Counted from the first letter of the stretch, positions 1-8,695 are shown. The stretch is 64,000 nt of DNA from Oscillospiraceae bacterium (GCA_018110985.1 JAGAWT010000025.1:91970-155969), one strand, 5' to 3'. Translations and numbers: made by a program. The notes: a model not told the origin generated them from the sequence alone.

Positions 1-757
1 CACTTTCAAACATAACATCCACCGTCGGACAAAGCCCGCCGCACTTTTCACCCTCACGGGAACGGACAAAGTAGCCCTCATTGTCCCTGAAAAGCTCCAT
101 GTACTCGCCCCCCTTGGCTATGACACACATCCCCTTTTCAAGCCTCATACCGTCCGATGCTTCACGCACATCCAGAAGCGATATCTTGTCAAGGCGGGAG
201 GCAAACATTGCAGTAAAGCCGTTTGGCATATGCTGGGTGACTATCATGGGAGGGAGCGATGCGGGTACGGAGGTCACTATCTTCTCTATTGCCGATGTTC
301 CACCGGTAGAGGCACCGACAGCGATGATATCCACACCGCCGGGGCTCAGGGGCTGCGGCACCTCGGTAGTCAGATCGTAGGCGGTGAATCTTCTGATTAT
401 ATCCTCCGCCAGCAGCCTTACAAAGGACGCAAGCTCGTCCGACTTGTCGATCACAGGCTGATGATGAAAGGATACCGCTCCCTTTTTAAGGCAGATCATC
501 CTCATCCTTGACGAATAGGAAACTATTATCACGGGGATCTTGCGTGACAAAAGCTCATCAAAAAGCGAAGGCTTGTCCCCTTCTTCCCTGAGATGTGCAT
601 CGAGCACCACAACAGAGGGTATGCGGTATGTAAGAGAGGAGCGCCCCTCATAGGCACCGAGAGCCGTATACACCCTGAGTTCGGGGTAACGGGAAAGCCC
701 CGTATAGACCTCGTTGAGGGATCCTCTCGAATCCGTGATCAAAAGCACATCGATCAT
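1..757 (-). CDS. cheB: CheB-like chemotaxis protein-glutamate methylesterase (3' end cut by window)
   Basis: The product would remove methyl groups (and deamidate) chemoreceptors in the cytoplasm. Translating the minus strand from the ATG at 757 gives an N-terminal receiver-like domain with a phosphoacceptor-like Asp in VVVLDAHL, then a methylesterase domain with the nucleophile motif GASTGG and the catalytic His in QHMP. The conserved segment CPTVDVMF is the last part visible; the catalytic Asp region lies beyond the window. The start is fixed by an in-frame TAG just upstream. The receiver is weak: the usual acidic pair near the N-terminus reads ITDSRG, with only one acid. The gene lies 75 nt downstream of cheR in the same direction. 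Confidence 0.85.
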   Translation of the reverse strand, partial: MIDVLLITDSRGSLNEVYTGLSRYPELRVYTALGAYEGRSSLTYRIPSVVVLDAHLREEGDKPSLFDELLSRKIPVIIVSYSSRMRMICLKKGAVSFHHQPVIDKSDELASFVRLLAEDIIRRFTAYDLTTEVPQPLSPGGVDIIAVGASTGGTSAIEKIVTSVPASLPPMIVTQHMPNGFTAMFASRLDKISLLDVREASDGMRLEKGMCVIAKGGEYMELFRDNEGYFVRSREGEKCGGLCPTVDVMFES

Positions 758-832
758 AATATCCTATCCCGGCAGAAGCCGGAAGCAAAACTCATAACCC
801 ACCGGACTTCTTTCATGTCATCTGTTGAAATA

Positions 833-1636
833 TCATATTTTTCTGAAAACTGCGGGCTGCACAAATTCATACCTTGAATCTCTGGGTATGTTCTCTGCAT
901 GGCCTATAAAGAGGTAGCCTCCATGCTTTGTGCATTCATACAGCCTGCGCACAAGCTGTTCCTTGGTATCCTGCTCGAAATAGATCATCACATTCCGACA
1001 GCTTATAAGGTCAAAGGGCTTTTTGTAGACTATCTCGTTCATGAGGTTGAATTTCTTGAAGACCACCTGATCCCTTATCTTTTTTATGACACGGTAATTC
1101 CCGTTGTCGAGCACTTCAAAGTAGCGGTCTATCATATGCTGGGGACAGGCATTCAGGAAGTCGGGAGTAAAGACGCCCTCCTTTGCGGCTTTCAGAGCAT
1201 CCGTGTCCACATCCGTGGCAAGGATCACCTTGTCCCAGTCCGCTCCTCTGCTGCCGAAGTAATCATCCATGACCATTGCCATGGTGTAGGGCTCCGCACC
1301 GTTGGAGCAGGCAGCGCACCACACACGAAGATCCTTGTCCTGCACAGTGGCTTCCGCATAGGGCAGAAAGGTCTTTCTCATGAATTCAAAATGGTCGGGC
1401 TCCCTCATGAAAAAGGTGTGGTTGGTGGTGAGCTTGTTTATCAGCTGCACCGTTCCCCTTGGGTCTGAGGATGAAAGTATATGCTCCAGATAGGCATCTA
1501 TGTCGGCAAAGCCCATGGAAGCAGCCGGAGCGGAGAGCCTGCCCTCCACAAGGACACGCTTTCTCTCCAGATTTATGCCGTAGTTTGTCCGCACATACCG
1601 GACCAGCCGTGTAAAGTTGGCATCGGATATCTTCAT
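833..1636 (-). CDS. cheR: CheR chemotaxis protein methyltransferase
   Basis: S-adenosylmethionine-dependent methylation of glutamates in chemoreceptor cytoplasmic domains. The 267-residue length is normal for CheR. An N-terminal helical CheR_N region (about 1-75) is followed by the Rossmann domain, with a SAM-binding loop VWCAACSNGAEPY (canonical VW.AGCSTGEEPYS), the motif NVMIYF and the C-terminal GGYLFIGHAE. It starts 18 nt after accC ends, so cheR-cheB look like distal members of the fatty acid operon. A chemoreceptor gene at 14077-15435 is a plausible substrate. No flagellar gene is present in the window, so the pathway could serve pili or gliding rather than flagella (inference). Confidence 0.92.
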   Translation of the reverse strand: MKISDANFTRLVRYVRTNYGINLERKRVLVEGRLSAPAASMGFADIDAYLEHILSSSDPRGTVQLINKLTTNHTFFMREPDHFEFMRKTFLPYAEATVQDKDLRVWCAACSNGAEPYTMAMVMDDYFGSRGADWDKVILATDVDTDALKAAKEGVFTPDFLNACPQHMIDRYFEVLDNGNYRVIKKIRDQVVFKKFNLMNEIVYKKPFDLISCRNVMIYFEQDTKEQLVRRLYECTKHGGYLFIGHAENIPRDSRYEFVQPAVFRKI

Positions 1637-1654
1637 CCCCGTCTCCCGTGTCCT

Positions 1655-3007
1655 TTACTTCTTTTTCTTTTCAAGCTTCTTTGCAAGGTAGCCGTTGTCA
1701 TAATTGCCCTTGCATATAACAGGGTCTCTTATGAGAGAGAGCTGGAAATCTATGTTCGTATCCACTCCCACAACGATGAATTCCGCCAGCGCCCGCTTCA
1801 TCCTTGCAATAGCTTCGGGGCGTGTGGGTGCATGGACTATGAGCTTTGCTATCATGCTGTCGTAATAGGGAGGGATGGTATATCCCTGATAAATGGCACT
1901 GTCTATGCGCACTCCCGGTCCCCCCGGAAAATGGAGAGAGCTGATAGTGCCGGGGGAGGGTCTGAAATTGTCCGAAGGCTTCTCCGCATTTATCCTGCAT
2001 TCGATGGAGTGGCCGCATATCTTTATGTCGGACTGGCTCACACCCAGCTTCTTGCCGTCAGCTATATCTATCTGAGCCTTGATAAGGTCTATGCCTGTTA
2101 CTTCCTCGGTTATGGGGTGCTCTACCTGTATGCGGGTGTTCATCTCCATGAAGTAGAAATTCTTGTCACGGTCAACAAGGAACTCTATGGTGCCCACGTT
2201 GGTATAGCCGCAGGTTATGGCGGCAGCCACCGCTGCCCTTCCCATCCTCTCACGGAGAGGGGCAGTCATTATGGGTGAGGGAGTCTCCTCCATCACCTTC
2301 TGGTTGCGCCTTTGCAGGGAACAGTCACGCTCTCCCAGATGCACCACATTGCCGAACTTATCCGCCATTATCTGAAACTCGATGTGCTTGGGATCCAAGA
2401 TGAGCTTCTCCATGTACAGGGAAGGATCGCCGAAAAAGGACTTTGCCTCTGTTGCGGCGGCAGTCATGGCTGCCTCCATGTCCTTTTTGCTGTCAACTCT
2501 CCTGATACCCTTTCCGCCGCCTCCCGCAGATGCCTTTATCATAACGGGGTAGCCTATCTCATCCGCCACCTCGTAGGCATGGTACAGATCCCTGAGGACG
2601 CCGTCGGAGCCCGGTATGACAGGGACTCCCGCATTCTTCATGGACTGCTTTGCGGCTGCCTTGTCGCCCAAAGCTCTTATGGCTGCGGCAGAGGGGCCTA
2701 TGAACTCTATGCCGTTCTGCCTGCACTTCTCCGCAAAGTCGGCATTTTCCGAAAGAAATCCGAAGCCGGGATGTACAGCCTGTGCGCCGGTCTTCAGAGC
2801 CGCCTCTATCACCGCATCCATGTTAAGATAGCTGTCTGCGGCTGAGGGAGGACCTATGCAAACGGTCTCATCAGATATTTCCGCATGAAGAGAGTGTCTG
2901 TCCGCAGTAGAGCAGACTGTGACTGTCTGTATGCCCATCTCTCTGCAGGCTCTGATTATACGCACGGCTATTTCGCCCCTGTTGGCGATAAGAATTTTCT
3001 TGAACAT
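1655..3007 (-). CDS. accC: Acetyl-CoA carboxylase biotin carboxylase subunit
   Basis: Carboxylates the biotin carried by AccB using ATP and bicarbonate, the first half-reaction of malonyl-CoA formation. At 450 residues it matches family length. Visible are the N-terminal ILIANRGEIAVRI segment, the ATP-grasp glycine-rich loop KASAGGGGKGIRRV (about 159-172), the metal/ATP-binding region FYFMEMNTRIQVEHP and GHSIECRINAE. It belongs to the FAS II operon with accB and fabZ upstream. accD and accA, which often follow accC in clostridia, are not here: cheR comes next. The partner carboxyltransferase must be encoded elsewhere. Confidence 0.96.
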   Translation of the reverse strand: MFKKILIANRGEIAVRIIRACREMGIQTVTVCSTADRHSLHAEISDETVCIGPPSAADSYLNMDAVIEAALKTGAQAVHPGFGFLSENADFAEKCRQNGIEFIGPSAAAIRALGDKAAAKQSMKNAGVPVIPGSDGVLRDLYHAYEVADEIGYPVMIKASAGGGGKGIRRVDSKKDMEAAMTAAATEAKSFFGDPSLYMEKLILDPKHIEFQIMADKFGNVVHLGERDCSLQRRNQKVMEETPSPIMTAPLRERMGRAAVAAAITCGYTNVGTIEFLVDRDKNFYFMEMNTRIQVEHPITEEVTGIDLIKAQIDIADGKKLGVSQSDIKICGHSIECRINAEKPSDNFRPSPGTISSLHFPGGPGVRIDSAIYQGYTIPPYYDSMIAKLIVHAPTRPEAIARMKRALAEFIVVGVDTNIDFQLSLIRDPVICKGNYDNGYLAKKLEKKKK

Positions 3008-3057
3008 AATATTCCCCGGTCAAAACTTGTATTTTCGGCAGCACCGCCGCCGCTGCC

Positions 3058-3483
3058 TTACTTTATGGCAAACTTTATCTCTGCTTCAACAGCCTTTTCG
3101 CCGTTTACGGTGCAGATACCCTTTCCTTTACCTATGCTGTGGCTGAAGCTGCCTATCTCCACTTCGATGCGCAGCTTGTCTCCCGGCACCACCGGACGGC
3201 GGAACTTTGCCTTGTCGATGCCGGCAAAGTAACCTATCTTCCCCTTGTTTTCGGGAAGAGCCAACATAGCCGCACAGCCTGCCTGAGCCATCATTTCCAC
3301 CATGAGCACTCCGGGGACGATGGGCTGTCCGGGGAAATGCCCCTTGAACCAGAATTCGTCCTCTTTCATGTATTTGTAAGCCACCACATGGGAGCCGGGC
3401 TCCATTTCCTCTATCTCATCTATGAGGAGGAAGGGATCACGGTGGGGGATTATCTCCTTTATCTGTTCTTTATCAAGCTTCAT
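3058..3483 (-). CDS. fabZ: 3-hydroxyacyl-ACP dehydratase FabZ
   Basis: Dehydrates (3R)-hydroxyacyl-ACP to trans-2-enoyl-ACP in FAS II elongation. The 141-residue hot-dog-fold protein has IPHRDPFLLID near the N-terminus, catalytic His49 in KGHFPGQPIVPG and catalytic Glu63 in VEMMAQAG. It is transcribed between the lipoprotein gene (123 nt upstream) and accC (50 nt downstream). That 123-nt gap shows only a short GC-rich inverted repeat (CTCCG...CGGAG) and no convincing promoter, so co-transcription is likely. Confidence 0.96.
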   Translation of the reverse strand: MKLDKEQIKEIIPHRDPFLLIDEIEEMEPGSHVVAYKYMKEDEFWFKGHFPGQPIVPGVLMVEMMAQAGCAAMLALPENKGKIGYFAGIDKAKFRRPVVPGDKLRIEVEIGSFSHSIGKGKGICTVNGEKAVEAEIKFAIK

Positions 3484-3606
3484 TTTTTATCCTTTCAGAA
3501 AACCTTGTGCAGGCGTACCCGCAGCCGCAGTCTCCGGCTCGGCGGAGACAAGGATCATGCGATCTGCACCGCACCCCTTTTGCTCCGGACTTGCTATCTC
3601 CTGCTT

Positions 3607-4059
3607 TTAATTGCCCACATATCTGCCTATGATCTTATCCGGCTCCTGCTTCAGCTCTTCGTTTGCCGCCGGCAGCTGAGCAGATGAAAGATCCACCGTA
3701 TCCGACCAGTAGGCGACCGTGGGCTTTCCGCCTTCGCCTATCATGACACAGTAATACCCTCTTGTCATGCCGTTGGTGTAGGTATTCTGCGCCGTTTCCA
3801 GATCGGCAGCGTCACCCGTAAAGTTTACGGTGCCCGCACCCTTGTCGAGGCTTCCGCAGTACCTTCCCGCCTTCAGTGTAACACTGTTTACCTGACAGGA
3901 GGATGAATAGTTCACCGCATTCTGATACATAAGCTGGGCATTGGCGTCCGCAGCCATTATCTTAGCGTTGTCCACCCTGTTTGCCGCCTCCCGGGGAGTG
4001 GTCACACAGCCCGAAAAAAGGAAAAGGGGCAGCAGCAGGGTCATCATGATTTTTCTCAT
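3607..4059 (-). CDS. Small lipoprotein with a pilin-like domain, inside the fatty acid operon
   Basis: A 150-residue predicted lipoprotein: basic N-terminus, hydrophobic stretch MMTLLLPLFLF and lipobox FSGC, so Cys17 is probably lipidated. The mature part begins with a helix rich in Ala/Asn (DNAKIMAADANAQLMYQNA), then two Cys-containing segments (SSCQVNS, GRYCGSL) and a terminal TRGYYCVMIGEGG..VAYWSD. By eye this order resembles the alpha-spine end plus beta-sheet of clostridial type IV pilin-like proteins; that is an inference. Its ATG overlaps the accB stop by ATGA, so it is translationally coupled to accB. No known FAS II function fits. Confidence 0.6.
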   Translation of the reverse strand: MRKIMMTLLLPLFLFSGCVTTPREAANRVDNAKIMAADANAQLMYQNAVNYSSSCQVNSVTLKAGRYCGSLDKGAGTVNFTGDAADLETAQNTYTNGMTRGYYCVMIGEGGKPTVAYWSDTVDLSSAQLPAANEELKQEPDKIIGRYVGN

Positions 4060-4520
4060 TTTATCACCAGAATAGGCTGGTCGTATTCCACCATATCACC
4101 GTTTTTAACGGGCATACTGTCAACTACACCGTCAAACTCGCTCTGTATCTCGTTCATGACCTTCATGGACTCTATGATGCAGACCACGTCGCCCCGCTTT
4201 ACTCTCTGACCCTTTTTCACAAAGGCAGGCTTATCGGGGGAGGGAGATGAATAGAAGGTACCCACTATGGGGGATCTTATCACGTTACCCTCTGCAACGG
4301 GATTTTCCTCTGTCTTTGGCTCCTCTGCGGGAGCGCTTGCAGGTGCAGCGCCCTCAAAGCGTGGAGGAGGGGGAGGAGGGCACTTCTTGCCCTTGATCAC
4401 TATCTTTTTATCACCCGAAACTATCTCCAGACCGGACAATTCCTTGGACACGACCATGTCCGTCAGCTTTTCAATAGTTTCTATATCCAGTTCTCCGAAT
4501 AACTTTTCTCTTTTGTCCAT
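4056..4520 (-). CDS. accB: Acetyl-CoA carboxylase biotin carboxyl carrier protein
   Basis: Carries biotin between AccC and the carboxyltransferase. The C-terminal biotinyl domain contains the canonical attachment motif ESMKVMNE, with the Lys as biotin acceptor. An Ala/Pro-rich hinge and a five-proline run (PPPPPP) precede it; the N-terminal region ends near KKIVIKGKK. I chose the ATG at 4520 (start MDKREKLFGEL), giving 154 residues and a GAGGG site in front, 7 nt after the fabF stop. An alternative ATG at 4535 would overlap fabF by 8 nt. Confidence 0.93.
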   Translation of the reverse strand: MDKREKLFGELDIETIEKLTDMVVSKELSGLEIVSGDKKIVIKGKKCPPPPPPRFEGAAPASAPAEEPKTEENPVAEGNVIRSPIVGTFYSSPSPDKPAFVKKGQRVKRGDVVCIIESMKVMNEIQSEFDGVVDSMPVKNGDMVEYDQPILVIK

Positions 4521-4527
4521 AAGACCC

Positions 4528-5778
4528 TCACTCATACTTCCTGATACAAAGTGTGGCGTTATGTCCGCCAAAACCAAGGTTATTGGTAAGAGCAGCCTTT
4601 ATATCAAGGTTCCTTCCGCCCTCGGTGCAATAATCCAGATCGCACTCGGGATCCGCCACCTTGTAGCCCATCGTCTGATGAACATAGCCGTCCTTCAGTG
4701 AAAGGGCTGTTACTATAGCCTCTACCGCACCGGCAGCACCCAGAAGGTGACCTGTCATGGACTTGGTGGAGTTTATCACCACATCCTTTGCGTGATCTCC
4801 CAGTGCCAGCTTTATGGCAATGGTCTCGTAAAGGTCATTGTGGTGGGTGGATGTGCCGTGAGCATTTATGTAATCTATGTCACCGGCTCCAAGCCCTGCC
4901 TCCTTGTAGGCGTGTATCATGGCAGCGGCAGCAGCCTCACCTGTGGGAGAGGGGCTGGTCATGTGGTAGGCATCAGCCGTGGCACCGTATCCGGCTATCT
5001 CCGCATAGATCTTTGCGCCTCTTGCAAGTGCATGGTCAAGGCTCTCAAGCACCATCATCCCGCTTCCCTCACCCATTACAAAGCCGTTTCTCTCCTTGTC
5101 GAAGGGAACGGAGCAGCGTGTGGGATCGTCGGAGAGGGAAAGAGCCTTCATGTTGGCAAAGCCTGCAAGAGAGAAAGGATTTACAGTGCTTTCCGCACCT
5201 CCTGCCAGGCATACATCAAGGTAGCCGTCCTTTACCTTTCGGAAAGCCTCACCTATGGCATGGGTAGAGCTGGCGCAGGCAGTGGTGGTAGCCATATTGT
5301 CGCCCTTGAACTGACCCATCCCGAGTTCATTGGCTTTCATGGCAACAGTGCCTGCCGCCATATTGGCTATGGTCATCGGGATGTAGAAAACTCCCACACG
5401 GTCATAGCCCTTTTCGTTGAATTTCGTCACTTCCCTGACAGTGCTCTCGTGACCGCCTATGCCTACACCGCAGATAACGCCCGCACGGTAGGGATCCACA
5501 TCCTCAAATTTGCAGCCGCTGTCCTGCAGGGCATCCATAGCAGCACACACCGCAAACATGGTGAACCTGTCCGTCCTGCGCAATTCCTTTTTGTTTATCC
5601 ACTTTTCGGGATCAAAATCCAAAACCCTGCCGCAAAGCTTTACGGGAAAATCCTCCCCTGCTATGTCTGCGATGGAGGAAAAACCCAGCTTTCCGGCCTT
5701 TATGTTTTCCCAGAATTTATCTATACTGTTTCCGAGAGGAGTAACAGCCCCCATCCCGGTTATCACTACACGATTCAT
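4528..5778 (-). CDS. fabF: 3-oxoacyl-ACP synthase II FabF
   Basis: Condenses malonyl-ACP with acyl-ACP in elongation cycles. The 416-residue thiolase-fold enzyme shows catalytic Cys168 in TTACASSTHAIG, the first active-site His in NAHGTSTHHND and the second with its Lys in STKSMTGHLLGAAG. The C-terminal NNLGFGGHNA is typical of KAS II. It is flanked by fabG upstream (29 nt) and accB downstream. Confidence 0.96.
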   Translation of the reverse strand: MNRVVITGMGAVTPLGNSIDKFWENIKAGKLGFSSIADIAGEDFPVKLCGRVLDFDPEKWINKKELRRTDRFTMFAVCAAMDALQDSGCKFEDVDPYRAGVICGVGIGGHESTVREVTKFNEKGYDRVGVFYIPMTIANMAAGTVAMKANELGMGQFKGDNMATTTACASSTHAIGEAFRKVKDGYLDVCLAGGAESTVNPFSLAGFANMKALSLSDDPTRCSVPFDKERNGFVMGEGSGMMVLESLDHALARGAKIYAEIAGYGATADAYHMTSPSPTGEAAAAAMIHAYKEAGLGAGDIDYINAHGTSTHHNDLYETIAIKLALGDHAKDVVINSTKSMTGHLLGAAGAVEAIVTALSLKDGYVHQTMGYKVADPECDLDYCTEGGRNLDIKAALTNNLGFGGHNATLCIRKYE

Positions 5779-5807
5779 ATAAACCTCGATCTATTGCTTG
5801 GATTATG

Positions 5808-6542
5808 TCAGATGCTCAGCCCTCCGGCTATCTCTATTACCTGCCCCGTCACATAGGAAGAATCCTCGGATGCAAGGAAGGATACAACGCCTGCTATCTC
5901 CTCAGGCTCTCCGTACCTCTTCATGGCTATGCGTGAAAGCATGGCATTTCTCTGCTCCTCGGTGAGCTTGTCGGTCATGGGCGTATGGATAAAGCCCGGT
6001 GCCACCGCATTGCAGGTGATGTTCCTGGAGCCCAGCTCCTTTGCCACGGTCTTGGTCATACCGATGATAGCAGCCTTTGATGCGGAATAGTTCACCTGAC
6101 CGGGATTGCCGTAAACGCCCACCACGGACGCAAGGTTGATGATGTGACCGTGACGCTGCTTTCTCATGACATCGGTAACTATCTTCATCATGTTGAAAAC
6201 GCTTTTCTGGTTTACAGAGATGACAAGGTCGTAATCCGCCTCTGTCATCCTTGCCATAAGGTTGTCACGGGTTATGCCCGCATTGTTCACCAGTACATCT
6301 ATACTGCCGAAGCGTTCCCTGACTGCCTTCACCATTTCTTCGCACTTGTCGAACCTGGACACATCGCACACGAATACCTCCGCCTGCACGCCCAGCGCAC
6401 GCACTCTGTCCACTATATCATTATCCTCAAATGCCTTCTCGGAGATGTCGTTGAAGGCGATATCAAAGCCGTCCTTTGCAAGCCTGAGAGCGATAGCCGC
6501 CCCTATGCCTCTTGCAGAGCCGGTAACTATGGCACATGACAT
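5808..6542 (-). CDS. fabG: 3-oxoacyl-ACP reductase FabG
   Basis: NADPH-dependent reduction of 3-oxoacyl-ACP. A 244-residue short-chain dehydrogenase with the Rossmann motif GSARGIGAA near the N-terminus, NNAGITRDN, catalytic Ser in NLASVVG and YSASK (Tyr/Lys pair). The C-terminal segment GQVIEIAGGLSI is characteristic. Located between fabK (18 nt) and fabF. A second SDR gene at 45474-46175 is similar but lies outside any fatty acid context. Confidence 0.95.
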   Translation of the reverse strand: MSCAIVTGSARGIGAAIALRLAKDGFDIAFNDISEKAFEDNDIVDRVRALGVQAEVFVCDVSRFDKCEEMVKAVRERFGSIDVLVNNAGITRDNLMARMTEADYDLVISVNQKSVFNMMKIVTDVMRKQRHGHIINLASVVGVYGNPGQVNYSASKAAIIGMTKTVAKELGSRNITCNAVAPGFIHTPMTDKLTEEQRNAMLSRIAMKRYGEPEEIAGVVSFLASEDSSYVTGQVIEIAGGLSI

Positions 6543-6560
6543 GATGTTTCCTCTTTTCTG

Positions 6561-7496
6561 TTAAAAATCTATATTCAAAAGCCTTCCGGCATCCTTCATT
6601 ATGCTTTCCACTATCTCGGAGCAGGGCTTTATGTCGTTTATCATGCCCGCTATAAGACCGCAGAGCATGGAGCCCTCGTCCAGATTTCCGTCTACTACGG
6701 CTTTGCGGAGAGAGCCGACGGTCAGAGCCTCGAAATCCTCCGGAGGAGCTGCGTTTTTCTCCATTTCCTGCAGCTTCTTGGTATACCTTGACTTTATGCA
6801 GCGGCAGGGTGAGCCGGAATAAAAGCCTGTTATCTGGTTGTCCGTATCCTTCGCCTTCACAACGGCATTCTTGTAGTTTTCGTGGATCCTGCACTCCTCG
6901 GAGGCAAGGAACCTGGTGCCGATCTGAAAGCCCTCTGCTCCCAGCATCCACACCGCAGCCGCACCTCTTCCGTCGGCAATGCCGCCTGCGGCTATTACAG
7001 GCACCTGATCTCCCACCGCATCGACTATCTGTGGAACAAGGCACATGGTGGTGTTCTGTCCTATGTGTCCGCCGGACTCTGTTCCCTCTGCAATGACAGC
7101 ATCGGCTCCCGCCTTTACCAGTCTCTTGGCAAGTGCCACGGAAGGCACCACGGGAATGACCTTTATGCCCGCTTCCTTCCACTTGGGGACATACTGACCG
7201 GGATTTCCCGCACCCGTAGTAACAAAAGCCACGCCTTCATCTATGACCAGCTGAGAAAGCTCCTCTGCATTGGGAGACATGAGCATGATATTCACGCCAA
7301 AAGGCTTGTCCGTCAGCTCCTTGCACTTTCTTATCTCATTTCTCAGGTAATCTATGGGAGCGTTGCCGCCTGCGATTATGCCTGCACCTCCCGCATTGGA
7401 CACTGCGGAGGCAAGGCTGCTCTCTGCTATCCACGCCATACCGCCCTGCAAAAGAGGGTACCTTGTACCCAGCAGCTTAGTAACTCTGTTTTCCAT
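6561..7496 (-). CDS. fabK: Enoyl-ACP reductase II FabK (FMN-dependent)
   Basis: Final reduction of each elongation cycle, using an FMN-containing TIM barrel instead of the FabI SDR. The 311-residue product begins with LGTRYPLLQGGMAWIA and contains GGNAPIDYLR, GAGNPGQYV, EGTESGGHIG (flavin phosphate-binding region) and PVIAAGGIADG, all typical of the FabK/nitronate monooxygenase-like family. Its place between fabH and fabG supports FabK over nitronate monooxygenase. fabD, which often follows fabK, is absent. Confidence 0.93.
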   Translation of the reverse strand: MENRVTKLLGTRYPLLQGGMAWIAESSLASAVSNAGGAGIIAGGNAPIDYLRNEIRKCKELTDKPFGVNIMLMSPNAEELSQLVIDEGVAFVTTGAGNPGQYVPKWKEAGIKVIPVVPSVALAKRLVKAGADAVIAEGTESGGHIGQNTTMCLVPQIVDAVGDQVPVIAAGGIADGRGAAAVWMLGAEGFQIGTRFLASEECRIHENYKNAVVKAKDTDNQITGFYSGSPCRCIKSRYTKKLQEMEKNAAPPEDFEALTVGSLRKAVVDGNLDEGSMLCGLIAGMINDIKPCSEIVESIMKDAGRLLNIDF

Positions 7497-7512
7497 TGGC
7501 TGTACTCCTTAC

Positions 7513-8505
7513 TCAGAACTCAAAAATGACCGCACCCAGGGTAAGACCTGCACCGAAGCCCACGAAGCAGACCTTCTCCCCTCTCCTGATAACGCCGTTT
7601 TCCATGGCCTCATTGAGTGCGATGGGGATGGATGCGCTGGAGGTATTTCCCGTGTGGTCGATGTTGGTGTAGAATTTGTCAAGATCCACTCCAAGGTTCT
7701 TGGCAGCGGTCTCTATTATCCTGATATTTGCCTGATGAGGAATAAAACGGTCAATATCTGCTATGTCCATCCCTATTTTGTCGGCTGCCATCCGCACCGC
7801 ATGGGGAAGCGCCTTTACCGCAAATTTGTAGACCTCCTTGCCGTTCTGCACGAGAACTCCCACCGGCCCCTCCTCATCCGTGCCGTCGTCCATATAAGGC
7901 GCATCGTGCTCAAAAGGGTTGGGCACATGGCCGGTCTTTGCGTACAGGTACTTCATACCGCAGCCGTCTGCACCCAGCCATGACGTAAAGAGACCGTTCG
8001 ACTTTTCAAGCACGACTGCCGCCGCGCCGTCCGCAAAGAGTATACATGACGAGCGATCCGTAAAGTTGGTGATGTAGGAAAGGTTCTCATTTGCCACCAC
8101 AAGGATGTACTTTGCGCTGTCATCCGTCATAAGGTACCTGTTTGCTATATCCAGACCGTAGACAAAGCCCGAACAGGCCGCAGATATATCAAAAGCGGCA
8201 GCGTTTTTTGCCCCTATCTCACGCTGTATCACGCAAGCCACCGAGGGAGTGAAGAAATCTCCCGTAATGGTAGAGTCTATGATGTAGGAAATGTCAAGAG
8301 GGTCTATCCCCGCTCTCTCTATCGCCTGCTTTGCCGCCTGTGTACCCATATACCATGTGGGCTCGCCGCAGGACATCCGCCTTGAGGATATGCCCGTCCT
8401 CGTCCGTATCCATTCATCGTTGGTATCCACAATAGTGGAAAGGTCATCATTGGTAACGGTAAGGGAGGGTGTGAAGGCTCCGCTTGCCAGTATTCTGATC
8501 CCCAT
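7513..8505 (-). CDS. fabH: 3-oxoacyl-ACP synthase III FabH
   Basis: Initiates fatty acid synthesis by condensing an acyl-CoA primer with malonyl-ACP. The start at 8505 (MGIRILASGAF) has GGAGG six bases upstream; an in-frame ATG at 8544 would add 13 unconserved residues. The 330-residue product has catalytic Cys111 in ISAACSGF, His in FIPHQANIR and Asn in GNTSSASIP. It is the first gene of the operon, with a near-consensus promoter and an 8-bp inverted repeat in the leader. Confidence 0.95.
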   Translation of the reverse strand: MGIRILASGAFTPSLTVTNDDLSTIVDTNDEWIRTRTGISSRRMSCGEPTWYMGTQAAKQAIERAGIDPLDISYIIDSTITGDFFTPSVACVIQREIGAKNAAAFDISAACSGFVYGLDIANRYLMTDDSAKYILVVANENLSYITNFTDRSSCILFADGAAAVVLEKSNGLFTSWLGADGCGMKYLYAKTGHVPNPFEHDAPYMDDGTDEEGPVGVLVQNGKEVYKFAVKALPHAVRMAADKIGMDIADIDRFIPHQANIRIIETAAKNLGVDLDKFYTNIDHTGNTSSASIPIALNEAMENGVIRRGEKVCFVGFGAGLTLGAVIFEF

Positions 8506-8522
8506 ATGCACCTCCGTAAAAT

Positions 8523-8547
8523 CCTTTGAGCCTTTATCTCTCAAAGG
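8523..8547 (-). promoter_or_regulatory. Inverted repeat in the fabH leader (candidate operator or hairpin)
   Basis: A perfect 8-bp inverted repeat, CCTTTGAG / CTCAAAGG with a 9-nt spacer, lies about ten bases downstream of the predicted start point and 17 bases before the fabH ATG. It could be an operator for a fatty-acid regulator or an RNA hairpin. It does not match the FapR or FabT site consensus that I know. Confidence 0.45.
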
Positions 8548-8562
8548 TCATAACTATTTTCT

Positions 8563-8592
8563 ATTTTAACATTTTTCCATAGCATTTGTCAA
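8563..8592 (-). promoter_or_regulatory. Promoter of the fatty acid operon
   Basis: On the minus strand, TTGACA (8592-8587), an 18-bp spacer and TAAAAT (8568-8563) form a sigma-A-type promoter about 60 bases upstream of the fabH start. Confidence 0.75.
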
Positions 8593-8638
8593 TAGTTTAT
8601 GCAGATTTTATGGCAGGTGTGCCGGGCGGCAGACAAAT

Positions 8639-8674
8639 ATCCCCCAAAACAGAGGATGATCTGTTTCGGGGGAT
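8639..8674 (-). terminator. Terminator hairpin downstream of sufD
   Basis: Long inverted repeat ATCCCCC...GGGGGAT continuing into ACAGA/TCTGT around a 6-nt loop, 21 bases after the sufD stop and ahead of the fatty acid promoter. On the minus strand it is followed by ATTTGTC, a short T-containing tail. Confidence 0.7.
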
Positions 8675-8695
8675 GATCTATATGCTTGCAGGGGT

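Noticed and set aside
4747..5856. Long antisense open frame opposite fabF
   Set aside because: Its protein has no domain and the opposite strand is an unmistakable fabF; G+C-rich codon bias creates such shadows throughout the window.
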